From Parvibaculum sp039973015 (GTDB lineage Bacteria > Pseudomonadota > Alphaproteobacteria > Parvibaculales > Parvibaculaceae): a stretch of DNA of 64,000 nucleotides. Numbering within the stretch: the stretch's first letter is position 1; each line of letters opens with the position of its first letter. The DNA is taken from the NCBI RefSeq assembly GCF_039973015.1, contig NZ_JBDWLT010000007.1, positions 186,001-250,000 on the forward strand, given 5' to 3'. Position numbers and translations under genes: made by a program. A model generated the notes under the pieces. The model worked only from the letters and a program-made list of their open reading frames with translations. It was not told the DNA's origin and made no database searches. Below are positions 25,047 through 32,831 of the stretch, piece after piece.

Positions 25047-25477
25047 TGAGTGAAGTCGAACCCGGCGACGTCGAACACATCCTGAAGAACACGAAACTCA
25101 TCGCCCTTGTCGGCGCCAGCGCAAACCCCGCGCGCGACAGCCACGAGGTCATGCGTTTCCTGCAAGGCAAGGGCTACCGCGTCATCCCCGTGAACCCCGG
25201 CCTCACAGGCAAGGAACTGAACGGCGAAACCGTCTATGCGTCACTTCGCGACGTTGCGGAGAAGATCGGCCCAGAAAAAATAGATATGGTCGATGTTTTC
25301 CGCAATTCCGAAGCGGCGGGCCCCGTCGCGGACGAAGCCGTGGAGGCCGGTGCGAAATATGTCTGGATGCAGCTCGGTGTCGTGAACGAGGAAGCCGCTG
25401 AGCGCGCCCGCGCCGCCGGCCTGCGCGTCGTCATGAACCGCTGCCCGAAAATCGAAATGCCGAGACTGGGGATGTAG
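25046..25477 (+). CDS. CoA-binding domain protein (YccU type)
   Basis: A 143-residue Rossmann-like CoA-binding protein. Motifs IALVGASANPARDSHEVMRFLQGKGYRVIPVNP and GAKYVWMQLGVVNEEA are those of the succinyl-CoA-synthetase-like CoA_binding_2 family. The late NRCPKIE is conserved in the group and precedes the C-terminus. Function in the family is not established. It is translationally coupled to the enoyl-CoA hydratase gene, which fits a role with acyl-CoA. Confidence 0.88.
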   Translation: MSEVEPGDVEHILKNTKLIALVGASANPARDSHEVMRFLQGKGYRVIPVNPGLTGKELNGETVYASLRDVAEKIGPEKIDMVDVFRNSEAAGPVADEAVEAGAKYVWMQLGVVNEEAAERARAAGLRVVMNRCPKIEMPRLGM

Positions 25478-25585
25478 CCCCCCTCACCCTTCCCACCTCA
25501 CCGGCTACGCCTCTTCGGCGGGCCCCTTCCCTCTCCCCTCCGGGGAGAGGGTGATCCGAGCGACAGCGAGGATCGGGTGAGGGGG
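25478..25585. repeat. 108-bp palindromic intergenic element with inner hairpin
   Basis: The outer arms CCCCCTCACCC (25479-25489) and GGGTGAGGGGG (25575-25585) are perfect complements. Inside, CCCTCTCCCC-TCC-GGGGAGAGGG (25529-25551) is a perfect 10-bp hairpin. It starts directly after the CoA-binding gene stop and ends 42 bases before metY. It may end the upstream transcript. No riboswitch-like pattern is seen in front of metY. Confidence 0.65.
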
Positions 25586-25627
25586 CAGACGGAACGCAAG
25601 ACAAGAAAGAAAACCAAAGAGGCAAAC

Positions 25628-26902
25628 ATGACCGACCGTAAATTCGAAACTCTCGCCATTCATGCAGGCGCGCAGCCCGACCCGACGACCGGCGCGCGCA
25701 CGACGCCCATCTATCAGACGACCTCTTTCGTCTTCGATGATGTCGATCATGCGGCCTCGCTTTTCGGCCTTCAGGCTTTCGGCAACATCTACACCCGCAT
25801 CACCAACCCGACGACCGCCGTGCTTGAAGAGCGTGTCGCCGCGCTTGAAGGCGGCACGGCCGCGCTCGCCGTCGCCTCGGGCCACGCCGCCCAGATGATC
25901 GTCTTCCACACCATGCTGGAACCGGGCGACCATTTCGTCGCCGCCAGGCAGCTCTATGGCGGCTCGATCAACCAGTTCGGCCACGCCTTCAAGAAGTTCG
26001 GCTGGGAAGTCGACTGGGCCGACGTGACGGACCTCGCCGCGGTCAAGGCGGCTATCGGCCCGAAGACCAAAGCCGTCTTCATCGAGAGCCTCGCAAACCC
26101 CGGCGGCCTCGTCACCGACATTGCGGGCATCGCGAAAATCGCGCATGAGGCAGGCATTCCCCTCATCGTCGACAACACCCTTGCCTCGCCCTGGCTCTGC
26201 CAGCCGCTCAGCCACGGCGCGGATATCGTCGTCCATTCGGCAACGAAATTCCTTGGCGGCCACGGCAATTCGATGGGCGGCATCATCGTCGATGGCGGCA
26301 AGTTCGACTGGTCGAAGGATGGCAAGTACCCGACGCTTTCCGAGCCCTGCCCCTCCTATAACGGCCTGAAGATCCACGAGACCTTCGGCCCCATCGCCTT
26401 TGCCATCGCCTGCCGCGTTCTCGGCTTGCGTGACCTTGGCCCCGCCATCTCGCCCTTCAATGCTTTCATGATCGTCACCGGCATCGAAACGCTGCCGTTG
26501 CGCATGCAGAAGCATTGCGACAATGCGCTTGAGATCGCGAAGTTCCTGAAGGGCCACCCGAAGGTCTCATGGGTGTCCTATGCCGGTCTCGAAGATGATC
26601 CGTCCAATGCGCTGATGAAGAAATATTCGCCCAAGGGCGCGGGCGCCGTCTTCACCTTCGGCCTCAAGGACGGCTATGACGCGGGCGTGAAGCTCGTGAG
26701 CAAGGTGGAACTGCTCAGCCACCTCGCCAATGTCGGCGACACGCGCAGCCTCATCATCCATCCGGCTTCGACAACGCATCGTCAGTTGACGGACGATCAG
26801 AAGAAGTCCGCCGGTGCGGGCCCCGATGTCGTCCGCCTCTCCGTCGGCATCGAGGACGCCGGCGACATCATCGCCGACCTCGACCAGGCCCTGAAGGCTT
26901 AG
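25628..26902 (+). CDS. metY: O-acetylhomoserine aminocarboxypropyltransferase (sulfhydrylase)
   Basis: A 424-residue PLP enzyme of the Cys/Met-metabolism family, making homocysteine from O-acetylhomoserine and sulfide. Signature regions: FETLAIHAGAQPDPTTGARTTPIYQT, RITNPTTAVLEERVAALEGG, and the PLP lysine in VVHSATKFLGGHG. The long insert around residues 255-300 (YNGLKIHETFG) separates MetY from shorter MetZ/MetB relatives. The start is ATG 25628 after AAAGAGGCAAAC. No other Met gene is adjacent. Confidence 0.94.
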   Translation: MTDRKFETLAIHAGAQPDPTTGARTTPIYQTTSFVFDDVDHAASLFGLQAFGNIYTRITNPTTAVLEERVAALEGGTAALAVASGHAAQMIVFHTMLEPGDHFVAARQLYGGSINQFGHAFKKFGWEVDWADVTDLAAVKAAIGPKTKAVFIESLANPGGLVTDIAGIAKIAHEAGIPLIVDNTLASPWLCQPLSHGADIVVHSATKFLGGHGNSMGGIIVDGGKFDWSKDGKYPTLSEPCPSYNGLKIHETFGPIAFAIACRVLGLRDLGPAISPFNAFMIVTGIETLPLRMQKHCDNALEIAKFLKGHPKVSWVSYAGLEDDPSNALMKKYSPKGAGAVFTFGLKDGYDAGVKLVSKVELLSHLANVGDTRSLIIHPASTTHRQLTDDQKKSAGAGPDVVRLSVGIEDAGDIIADLDQALKA

Positions 26903-26913
26903 CAGCCCCAACA

Positions 26914-26945
26914 CGTCATGGCCCGGCTTGACCGGGCCACCCACG
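26914..26945. repeat. REP-like palindrome, unit 1
   Basis: CGTCATGGCCCGG-CTTGA-CCGGGCCACCCACG has a perfect 7-bp inner palindrome. It resembles alphaproteobacterial intergenic repeats that start CGTCATGG and end CCACG. It is the first of three related units downstream of metY, in the gene-free stretch 26903-27234. Confidence 0.65.
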
Positions 26946-26958
26946 TCTTTCTTTAACT

Positions 26959-27002
26959 GTCATTGCCGGGCCGGACCGTAGGTCCGTGACCCGGCAATCC
27001 AG
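26959..27002. repeat. REP-like palindrome, unit 2
   Basis: GTCATTGCCGGG pairs with CCCGGCAAT (9-bp stem 26962-26970/26990-26998). An internal GGACC-GTA-GGTCC stem sits in the loop and the unit ends in CCAG. It is the second of three tandem, non-identical palindromes. A small GGCGCG-GAA-CGCGCC hairpin follows at 27005-27019. Confidence 0.65.
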
Positions 27003-27038
27003 AAGGCGCGGAACGCGCCGTCCCTCTTCACTAAAGCC

Positions 27039-27069
27039 CGTCATTGCGAGCGAAGCGAAGCAATCCAGG
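27039..27069. repeat. REP-like palindrome, unit 3 (CATTGCGAGCGAAGCGAAGCAATCC type)
   Basis: CGTCATTGCGAGCGAAGCG then AAGCAATCCAGG. ATTGC (27043-27047) pairs with GCAAT (27060-27064). This exact type of short intergenic repeat is known from many bacterial genomes. It shares the GTCATTGC opening and the CAATCCAG closing with unit 2. Confidence 0.7.
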
Positions 27070-27090
27070 AACCACAAACACAGAACTCAC

Positions 27091-27225
27091 CCACCCTCCC
27101 CCTGTGGGGTGAGAGGCGGTTCGCGCAAGCGAACGAAAAGGTCCGGTGGACCTTGTCGAGCCTCGAACGCCCGGAGCGAAAGCGTAGGGCTTTCGGTCGA
27201 AGACCGTTTGGGGAGGGGTAGCGCA
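27091..27225. repeat. CC-rich intergenic element related to the 19614 element
   Basis: The left end CCACCCTCCCCCTGTGGGG matches the left arm at 19614, and the right end TTTGGGGAGGGGTAG matches the interior of that element. In between are stems such as GGTTCGC-GCAA-GCGAAC and GGTCCGGTGGACC. It looks like a diverged copy without the perfect terminal repeats. Confidence 0.55.
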
Positions 27226-27234
27226 ACCGCGTCC

Positions 27235-28269
27235 CTACTTCGCCAGCCTGTGCGCATGCCACACAGCAATGCCGAAGACGATCATCGCGCCGCCCTGATG
27301 CGCCGCGCCGAGCGGGATCGGCACCACCCAGAGCAGCGTCCAGATGCCGAGCGCAGCCTGCGCGACAACCGCCGCGAACAGCAGGTTCGCCGTGCCCGCC
27401 GCTTCCGTCTTCCGCGCGCGCCAGGCATGCCATCCCGTCACCGCCAGCAGCAGATAGGCCATGATCCGGTGCTGGAACTGCACGGTCAGATGGCTCTCGA
27501 AGAAATTGTGCCAGACGGGTTTCATCGCCAGAAGCCCGTCGGGGATGATCGCGCCCGCCATCAGCGGCCATGTGTTGTAGATAAGCCCGGCGCGGATGCC
27601 GGCCACGAAGGCGCCGAGGATCGTCTGTACGAAGATGAGCACGATCAGCGCCAGCGCGGCCTTGGATAGCCCGCTCAGGAACCGCGAGCCCTTCCCGTGC
27701 CACATGTCGAGCGCCGTCCAGATCAGCGCGCCATAGATAAGCGTCGCAAGGCCGAGATGCGCGGCCAGGCGGTACTGGCTCACCTCCGTCCGGTCGACGA
27801 GCCCGCTCTTCACCATCCACCAGCCGAGCGCACCCTGCATCCCGCCCAGAACGAAAAGCCCGAGCAGCCGCGGTACCATCGCGCGCTCGATGCGGCGCGT
27901 CACCGCAAACCAGAGGAACGGCACGAGAAAGGCGAAGCCGATCAGCCGCCCGAGAAAACGATGGCTCCACTCCCACCAGTAGATCGTCTTGAACTCGTCG
28001 AGCGACATGCCCTTGTTGATGAGCTGGTATTGCGGGATCTGGCGATAGAGGTCGAACTCCTCCTGCCAGTGCTGCTCACTCATCGGCGGCAGTGCGCCCG
28101 TCACGGGCTTCCATTCGGTGATCGACAGCCCGCTCTCGGTCAGCCGCGTCAGGCCGCCCACCACCACCATGATGAAGACAAGCGCGGCAACGCCGAACAG
28201 CCACCAGGCAATGGCCCGCCGGTTTGCATCGGCCCTCTCGACCGCGTTGATCCGTGGAAGAACGCTCAT
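27235..28269 (-). CDS. ctaA: heme A synthase (COX15/CtaA)
   Basis: A 344-residue integral membrane enzyme oxidising heme O to heme A for aa3-type cytochrome oxidase. Eight predicted helices and the haem-ligand histidine regions are visible: ESGLSITEWKPVTGALPP, YWWEWSHRFLGRLIG, VSQYRLAAHLGLA, FQHRIMAYLLLAV and GAAHQGGAMIVF. It is the type 2 COX15 common in alphaproteobacteria. No cytochrome oxidase genes are adjacent. It is divergent from the DUF2842 gene. Confidence 0.95.
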   Translation of the reverse strand: MSVLPRINAVERADANRRAIAWWLFGVAALVFIMVVVGGLTRLTESGLSITEWKPVTGALPPMSEQHWQEEFDLYRQIPQYQLINKGMSLDEFKTIYWWEWSHRFLGRLIGFAFLVPFLWFAVTRRIERAMVPRLLGLFVLGGMQGALGWWMVKSGLVDRTEVSQYRLAAHLGLATLIYGALIWTALDMWHGKGSRFLSGLSKAALALIVLIFVQTILGAFVAGIRAGLIYNTWPLMAGAIIPDGLLAMKPVWHNFFESHLTVQFQHRIMAYLLLAVTGWHAWRARKTEAAGTANLLFAAVVAQAALGIWTLLWVVPIPLGAAHQGGAMIVFGIAVWHAHRLAK

Positions 28270-28448
28270 GGAAAACTCTTACCCCGCCCCTTGGCCGAAG
28301 CCTAGCCGCACACCGCCGCGACAGGTCGCCGCGCATCCCCTCGCGCGGCCTTCCCCGCTTTGCGCAATTCTCGCGGATGCCGTATGGAAGGCAACCTCGA
28401 ACCCGGCGTAAGACCCAACGCAAAAATGAAAAGCCCGGAGACGGCCCC

Positions 28449-28664
28449 ATGCGCCTCGGCATCCGCACCCGCAAACTCATCGGCACGATCATCCTGCTGA
28501 TCGGCCTCACGCTCTATTCGTTTCTGATCATGACGATTGCGGTGAGCGGACACTTGCCGGAACACGGCCTGGTCCAGTTCCTCTATTACATCACCGCTGG
28601 TGTAATTTGGGCATTTCCCGCCAAATACCTCATCGTCTGGATGGTCCGTCCAGACGAGGCGTAA
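28449..28664 (+). CDS. DUF2842 family small membrane protein
   Basis: A 71-residue protein with two membrane helices (about 11-33 and 44-64). The sequence RKLIGTIILLIGLTLYSFLIMTIA and the closing YYITAGVIWAFPAKYLIVWM match the DUF2842 pattern found next to ctaA in many alphaproteobacteria. ATG 28449 is the natural start. The function is unknown; location beside ctaA suggests a link to cytochrome oxidase or membrane biogenesis, but this is inference. Confidence 0.8.
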   Translation: MRLGIRTRKLIGTIILLIGLTLYSFLIMTIAVSGHLPEHGLVQFLYYITAGVIWAFPAKYLIVWMVRPDEA

Positions 28665-28757
28665 AAACGGACGCCTGACGCATCCGCTTTCCATTTATGA
28701 CGGTTTGATGACGTTCTTGTGACAGTCGCCTGTCCGAAGGCCGTCTTTATCCCCGCT

Positions 28758-28841
28758 TCAGCCGAAGCGGCCGGTCACGATCTTGTTCAGCACGAAGATC
28801 GCGACGAGGAAGAGGACGATCGGAAGAATCTGGCCAATCAT
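28758..28841 (-). CDS. 27-residue single-helix membrane peptide
   Basis: The short frame encodes MIGQILPIVLFLVAIFVLNK followed by IVTGRFG and a TGA stop. Residues 3-19 form one membrane helix, and the last residues are basic and polar. A strong ribosome site (AAGGAG) lies upstream of the ATG with an 11-base spacing from GGAG. The frame starts 51 bases downstream of tRNA-Pro on the same strand, so it may be made from a tRNA read-through transcript. Function is unknown. Its frame, ribosome site and hydrophobic pattern are better than expected by chance. Confidence 0.55.
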   Translation of the reverse strand: MIGQILPIVLFLVAIFVLNKIVTGRFG

Positions 28842-28892
28842 GAAGCTGGCTCCTTGAGGCTCGCGGATACCTTGCCTCTTTCGAGGCGGAAA

Positions 28893-28969
28893 TGGTCGGA
28901 GCGGCCGGATTCGAACCGACGACCCCTTGTCCCCCAGACAAGTGCGCTACCGGGCTGCGCTACGCTCCG
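28893..28969 (-). tRNA. tRNA-Pro (anticodon GGG)
   Basis: The minus strand folds as a 77-base cloverleaf. The acceptor stem begins CGGAGCG, the D arm has AGCGCAGCCCGGTAGCGC, the anticodon arm CTTGT-CTGGGGG-ACAAG shows GGG, and the T arm is GGTTCGAATCC. The CCA end is encoded (28893-28895). Confidence 0.96.
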
Positions 28970-29092
28970 ACTAACCGGTGTCGCCAGAAGGGGAATCCCC
29001 TTCCAGAGGCGCGGAATATAGACGCCGCTTTCAATTGCGGCAACGGCCCAAACCCGCATTTTTTAAGGAATTTTCGGATTTTCGAGGGGGGC

Positions 29093-29614
29093 TCAGCCTT
29101 CCTCGTCCTCGCTCTCCCACAAGGTCTCGTCGATCTCGTCTTTAAGCGATATGAGGTCTTCCAGCAGCACCTCCAGGCGCTTGCGTCCGCTCGCGCTGAC
29201 GGGCTTTGCAGTAGGTTCGCGCTCTTCTTGCTCGCCGCGTTCCACGGCCTCGCGTGCCAGCTCCGCAAGAGAGGTGTCCACAGTGCCGCGCCCCGTTTCC
29301 GTGACGAACTTAATGCCTTGTTCGCGAAAGACTTTTTGGACTCCCTTGATCGTATAGCCGTCATTGTAGAGCAGCGTTCGCACACCCCGCAGCAGGTCCA
29401 CATCTTCGGGCCGGTAATAGCGCCGCCCGCCGCCCCGCTTCAGCGGCCGGATCTGGTTGAACTTGCTCTCCCAGAATCGCAGCACGTGTTGCGGCACGTC
29501 GAGTTCGCTCGCGACCTCGCTGATGGTCCGAAAGGCGTCGGGTGACTTTTGCACAGACAAATGAGGCCCCTGCTGGTCTTCCTCAATCCGAAGTATGAAC
29601 TCGGACTTACTCAA
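29093..29614 (-). CDS. MerR-family transcriptional regulator
   Basis: A 173-residue regulator with the MerR-type winged helix in FRTISEVASELDVPQHVLRFWESKF (about 29-53), followed by RRYYRPEDVDLLRGVRTLLYNDGYTIKGVQKVF. The C-terminal half is acidic and charged, with no metal-binding cysteines. A gene of this kind directly after ihfA is a conserved alphaproteobacterial arrangement; its target is not known. It lies 18 bp downstream of ihfA on the same strand. Confidence 0.9.
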   Translation of the reverse strand: MSKSEFILRIEEDQQGPHLSVQKSPDAFRTISEVASELDVPQHVLRFWESKFNQIRPLKRGGGRRYYRPEDVDLLRGVRTLLYNDGYTIKGVQKVFREQGIKFVTETGRGTVDTSLAELAREAVERGEQEEREPTAKPVSASGRKRLEVLLEDLISLKDEIDETLWESEDEEG

Positions 29615-29632
29615 GGGCGCGTCCTCGAGGGT

Positions 29633-29950
29633 TTATTCGGCGGCTGCCGGCTGTCCGCTGAGCGCACTGTTGATGCGCTCCTTGAGCACATGGCTCGGCC
29701 GGAAAACAAGCACCCGCCGCGGCTTGATCGGCACTTCCTCGCCTGTTTTCGGATTACGCCCCATCCGGCCGCCCTTCTTGCGAACCGAGAACGAACCGAA
29801 TGACGAAAGCTTCACCGTGTCGCCCTTGGCAAGACTGTCGGCTATCTCGGCCAGCACGAGCTCGACGAGTTCCGCGGACTCGTTTCGTGACAGACCGACT
29901 TCCTGATAGACCGCCTCGCTCAAATGCGCGCGCGTGACTGTATCCCCCAT
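29633..29950 (-). CDS. ihfA: integration host factor subunit alpha
   Basis: A 105-residue DNA-bending protein that acts as a dimer with IhfB in transcription, recombination and replication. The start is ATG 29950 after GGTGGAGGCC; the frame extends further upstream without support. Conserved elements are VTRAHLSEAVYQEVGLSRNESAELVE, the FGSF turn and the DNA-arm sequence GRNPKTGEEVPI followed by RRVLVFRPSHVLKERIN. It belongs to the plsX-fabH-ihfA-merR block. Confidence 0.97.
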   Translation of the reverse strand: MGDTVTRAHLSEAVYQEVGLSRNESAELVELVLAEIADSLAKGDTVKLSSFGSFSVRKKGGRMGRNPKTGEEVPIKPRRVLVFRPSHVLKERINSALSGQPAAAE

Positions 29951-30100
29951 GGCCTCCACCTCTGAAGTTTCGTTGTGAAGCCTATTGCCCGCCCGGAAAC
30001 CCGTCAATATCAAAGGGATGGCAGTTTTCCCTGATACAGCAGATTCAGGATATCTCGTAATTTCAGGCGGTTCGCCGCGCCTTCCCGGACGGTATTTCAC

Positions 30101-31078
30101 CTAGAATCTGAAAAGAAGCGACCCCCAGGTGAAGCCCCCGCCCATCGCTTCCAGCAATACGAGGTCACCGCGCTTGATTCGCCCATCCTTCACCGCCGTG
30201 TCCAGCGCGAGCGGAACGGAAGCCGCGGATGTATTGCCTTGCTCACCGACCGTCATCACCACCTTCTCCGGCGGTAACCCGATCCGTTTTGCCGTGCCGT
30301 CCAGAATGCGCTTGTTTGCCTGATGCGGCACAAACCAGTCGATGTCCTCTGCCGTAAGCCCTGTTGCCTCCAGCGATTCCTTGATCGCCTCCGCAATATT
30401 GACGACCGCATGACGGAAGACCTCGCGGCCCTCCATACGTACATGGCCGGTCGACTGTGTGGAGGAAGGCCCTCCGTCGACATAGAGCTTTTCCTTGTAG
30501 CGTCCGTCTGAATGAAGGTGGGCAGTAAGGATACCGCGGTCGGCATTTGTCCCCGCCCCCTGCTCCCCGGTCACAATGGCCGCGCCCGCGCCATCGCCGA
30601 ACAACACGCAAGTGGTCCGGTCGGTCCAGTCGAGCAGCCGCGAGAACGTCTCGGCCCCGATCACCAGCGCTGTCTTGGACTGGCCGGTCTTGATGAAAGT
30701 ATCGGCAATCGTCATGGCATAGACGAAACCCGAGCAAACGGCCTGAATATCGAAGGCCGCCCCGTGATAGAGGCCAAGCTCCGCCTGCACCGTGGTTGCG
30801 GTCGCGGGGAATGTATTGTCCGGCGTGGTCGTCGCCAGAATGATCGTGTCGATCTCCTGGACGTCGATCCCCGCATCGGCAATGGCGTTGCGTGCGGCGG
30901 CGAGCGCCAGATGCGACGTCAGTTCGCCCTCTGCGGCGATGTGGCGGCTGTGGATGCCTGTGCGCTCCACGATCCACTCATCGGTCGTATCGACGATCTT
31001 CGAAATATCTTCATTCGTGACAACACGCGACGGCAGGTAGCTGCCGACGCCGGTAACGACGGTTCTGATAACACTCAC
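30101..31078 (-). CDS. fabH: 3-oxoacyl-ACP synthase III
   Basis: A 325-residue condensing enzyme starting fatty-acid synthesis from acetyl-CoA and malonyl-ACP. The catalytic Cys is in FDIQAVCSGFVYAM, the catalytic His in DWFVPHQANKRI, and the catalytic Asn in GEQGNTSAASVPLAL. The start is GTG 31078, whose bases overlap the plsX stop (GTGA). It is translationally coupled to plsX, a standard lipid-initiation pair. Confidence 0.97.
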   Translation of the reverse strand: MSVIRTVVTGVGSYLPSRVVTNEDISKIVDTTDEWIVERTGIHSRHIAAEGELTSHLALAAARNAIADAGIDVQEIDTIILATTTPDNTFPATATTVQAELGLYHGAAFDIQAVCSGFVYAMTIADTFIKTGQSKTALVIGAETFSRLLDWTDRTTCVLFGDGAGAAIVTGEQGAGTNADRGILTAHLHSDGRYKEKLYVDGGPSSTQSTGHVRMEGREVFRHAVVNIAEAIKESLEATGLTAEDIDWFVPHQANKRILDGTAKRIGLPPEKVVMTVGEQGNTSAASVPLALDTAVKDGRIKRGDLVLLEAMGGGFTWGSLLFRF

Positions 31079-32154
31079 GACAGGGCTGCCTCGGATTCCG
31101 CTATTTCATTGTTCTGTGCACGCCGGGCACTCTCGATCCCCGTCAGGCGGTCGACATCGGCAGAGATCTTGGCCACAAGATCCGCCGACGCGACATCGGC
31201 TGCCACATCGATTGCAGCGGCAAAACCAATGGCATCCGTGCCGCCATGGCTCTTCACGACAAGCCCGTTCAGCCCGAGAAAGACCGCGCCGTTCGACGCG
31301 CGCGGGTCGATTTTCGTGGCCAGCGCCTTGAATGCGCCGCGCGCAAAGAGATAGCCGATCTTGGACATCAGCGAGCTCTGCATCGCGCCGCGCAAAAAAG
31401 TCACCATCAGCCGGGCGGTTCCCTCGGCTGTCTTCAGCGCAATATTGCCCGTATAGCCATCGGTCACCACCACATCGACGGTGCCTTTCGAAATATCGTC
31501 GCCTTCAATGAAACCGTGGAAACGAATCGGCAGTTTCGTTTCACGCAGCATCTGCGCGGCCGCCTTCACCTCTTCGGTTCCCTTGACCTCCTCCTCGCCA
31601 ATATTGAGAAGGCCGACAGTCGGCTGTTCGATATTGAAGATCACCCGCGCAAAGGCTTCGCCCATCGCTGCGAACTGAACGAGCTGATAGGCATCCGCTC
31701 CGACCGTCGCACCGAGATCGAGCGCCACGCACTCGCCACGCGCCGTGGGCCACAGCGCAGCAAGCGCAGGCCGTTCGACATTCGGGATCGTCTTCAGGAT
31801 CACCTTCGCCATCGCCATCAGCGCACCGGTATTACCCGCAGAGACGGCAGCCTGGGCGCGGCCTTCCTTCACCGCGTCGATCGCCATCCACATGCTGCTC
31901 GTCTTGCGGCCGCGGCGCAGCGCCTGGCTCGGCTTGTCGTCCATCGAAATGGCGACGTCGGTGTGGATAATCTCGCTCGCCTGCGCGACCCGGGGATGTT
32001 TCTCAAGCAATGGCCGGATTTGGGCTTCGTCTCCGAAAATCAGGAAACGCACATCGGGCCGACGAACGGACGCGACTTCGGCGCCACCGATAACCGTTTC
32101 CGGTCCGTGGTCGCCGCCCATCCCGTCCAGAGCTATCGTCAATCCTTGCGTCAC
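31075..32154 (-). CDS. plsX: phosphate acyltransferase PlsX
   Basis: A 359-residue soluble enzyme converting acyl-ACP to acyl-phosphate for phospholipid synthesis. Motifs: TIALDGMGGDHGPE at the N-terminus, SAGNTGALMAMAK, NIGEEEVKGTEEVKAA, and FHGFIEGDDISKGTVDVVVTDGYTGN. It is coupled to fabH by a 4-base overlap. In many bacteria rpmF lies between yceD and plsX; here the 116-base gap to the DUF177 gene is too short for it. Confidence 0.97.
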   Translation of the reverse strand: MTQGLTIALDGMGGDHGPETVIGGAEVASVRRPDVRFLIFGDEAQIRPLLEKHPRVAQASEIIHTDVAISMDDKPSQALRRGRKTSSMWMAIDAVKEGRAQAAVSAGNTGALMAMAKVILKTIPNVERPALAALWPTARGECVALDLGATVGADAYQLVQFAAMGEAFARVIFNIEQPTVGLLNIGEEEVKGTEEVKAAAQMLRETKLPIRFHGFIEGDDISKGTVDVVVTDGYTGNIALKTAEGTARLMVTFLRGAMQSSLMSKIGYLFARGAFKALATKIDPRASNGAVFLGLNGLVVKSHGGTDAIGFAAAIDVAADVASADLVAKISADVDRLTGIESARRAQNNEIAESEAALS

Positions 32155-32270
32155 CCGGCTACCCCCATCGTTGATCCGGCGCCCATCGCAAACCTGGTCC
32201 GCGCGCGCCCCGAAGATACAGCCTTGCGAGTGTCAGACAATAGCCGGAAGCGGCACCGAATCGTGCCAAC

Positions 32271-32831
32271 TCAAGAATTTTTCTTCAGTTTTTCCAGCGC
32301 GGCAAAGGGATTTGGCTTGCTTTCCTGAGCGTCGCCCGTCTCCTCCGCAGGTCGCTCGAAAGCGGCACCCGGCTTGCGGGGATAAGGATCGAGTGCAAGC
32401 GCCAGCCTTTCCGCCACAGCCTCACCGATTTCCACACCGTTCCCCGTCATCGGTTCGGGCGCATCCTCGGCCTCGATATCTATTTCGATCTCGCGCTCGG
32501 TCGATTCTTCCGGCACATCCGGCACGATCATATGCTCGGGCAGATATCGCTGGGTGAAACTTTCCTCAACTGTCTCGCGAACCGGCTCGAGGCTGACAAC
32601 ACAGCTTTGCACCACTTCCGCTTTGAAACTCGCCTCCACCGTCAGACCGGCCTTCTTGTAAGGCCGTACTTTCGCGGAGCCCGACAGCGCCACGACCTCG
32701 ACGATGCCGAAGCGGGTTGCAAGCTCCTTCAACACCGCCTTGTCAGCCTCGAAATGAACGTCCTTGCCGCTTGGCGGTACATCGCTCGCGGAGACAAACA
32801 GCCTGAAATTCTGGTGCGGTCCTGGCCCCAT
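32271..32831 (-). CDS. DUF177/YceD family protein
   Basis: A 186-residue protein of the YceD (DUF177) family, which in many bacteria precedes rpmF and is linked to 23S rRNA or L32 accumulation. Seen here are SGSAKVRPYKKAGLTVEASFKAEVVQSCVVSLEPV, with the conserved single Cys, and an acidic linker followed by AVAERLALALDPYPRKPGA, the family C-terminus with KPNPFAALEKLK. Its start overlaps the stop of the upstream chaperone gene by one base (TGATG). Confidence 0.9.
   Translation of the reverse strand: MGPGPHQNFRLFVSASDVPPSGKDVHFEADKAVLKELATRFGIVEVVALSGSAKVRPYKKAGLTVEASFKAEVVQSCVVSLEPVRETVEESFTQRYLPEHMIVPDVPEESTEREIEIDIEAEDAPEPMTGNGVEIGEAVAERLALALDPYPRKPGAAFERPAEETGDAQESKPNPFAALEKLKKNS

Noticed and set aside
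25478..25627. Methionine-related riboswitch (SAM-II or similar) before metY
   Set aside because: The stretch is filled by a palindromic repeat. No SAM-II pseudoknot pattern could be matched by eye.
28987..29003. GAAGGGG-AAT-CCCCTTC hairpin as a terminator between merR and tRNA-Pro
   Set aside because: The 7-bp stem has a 3-base loop and no U-run. It may only be chance or tRNA leader structure.
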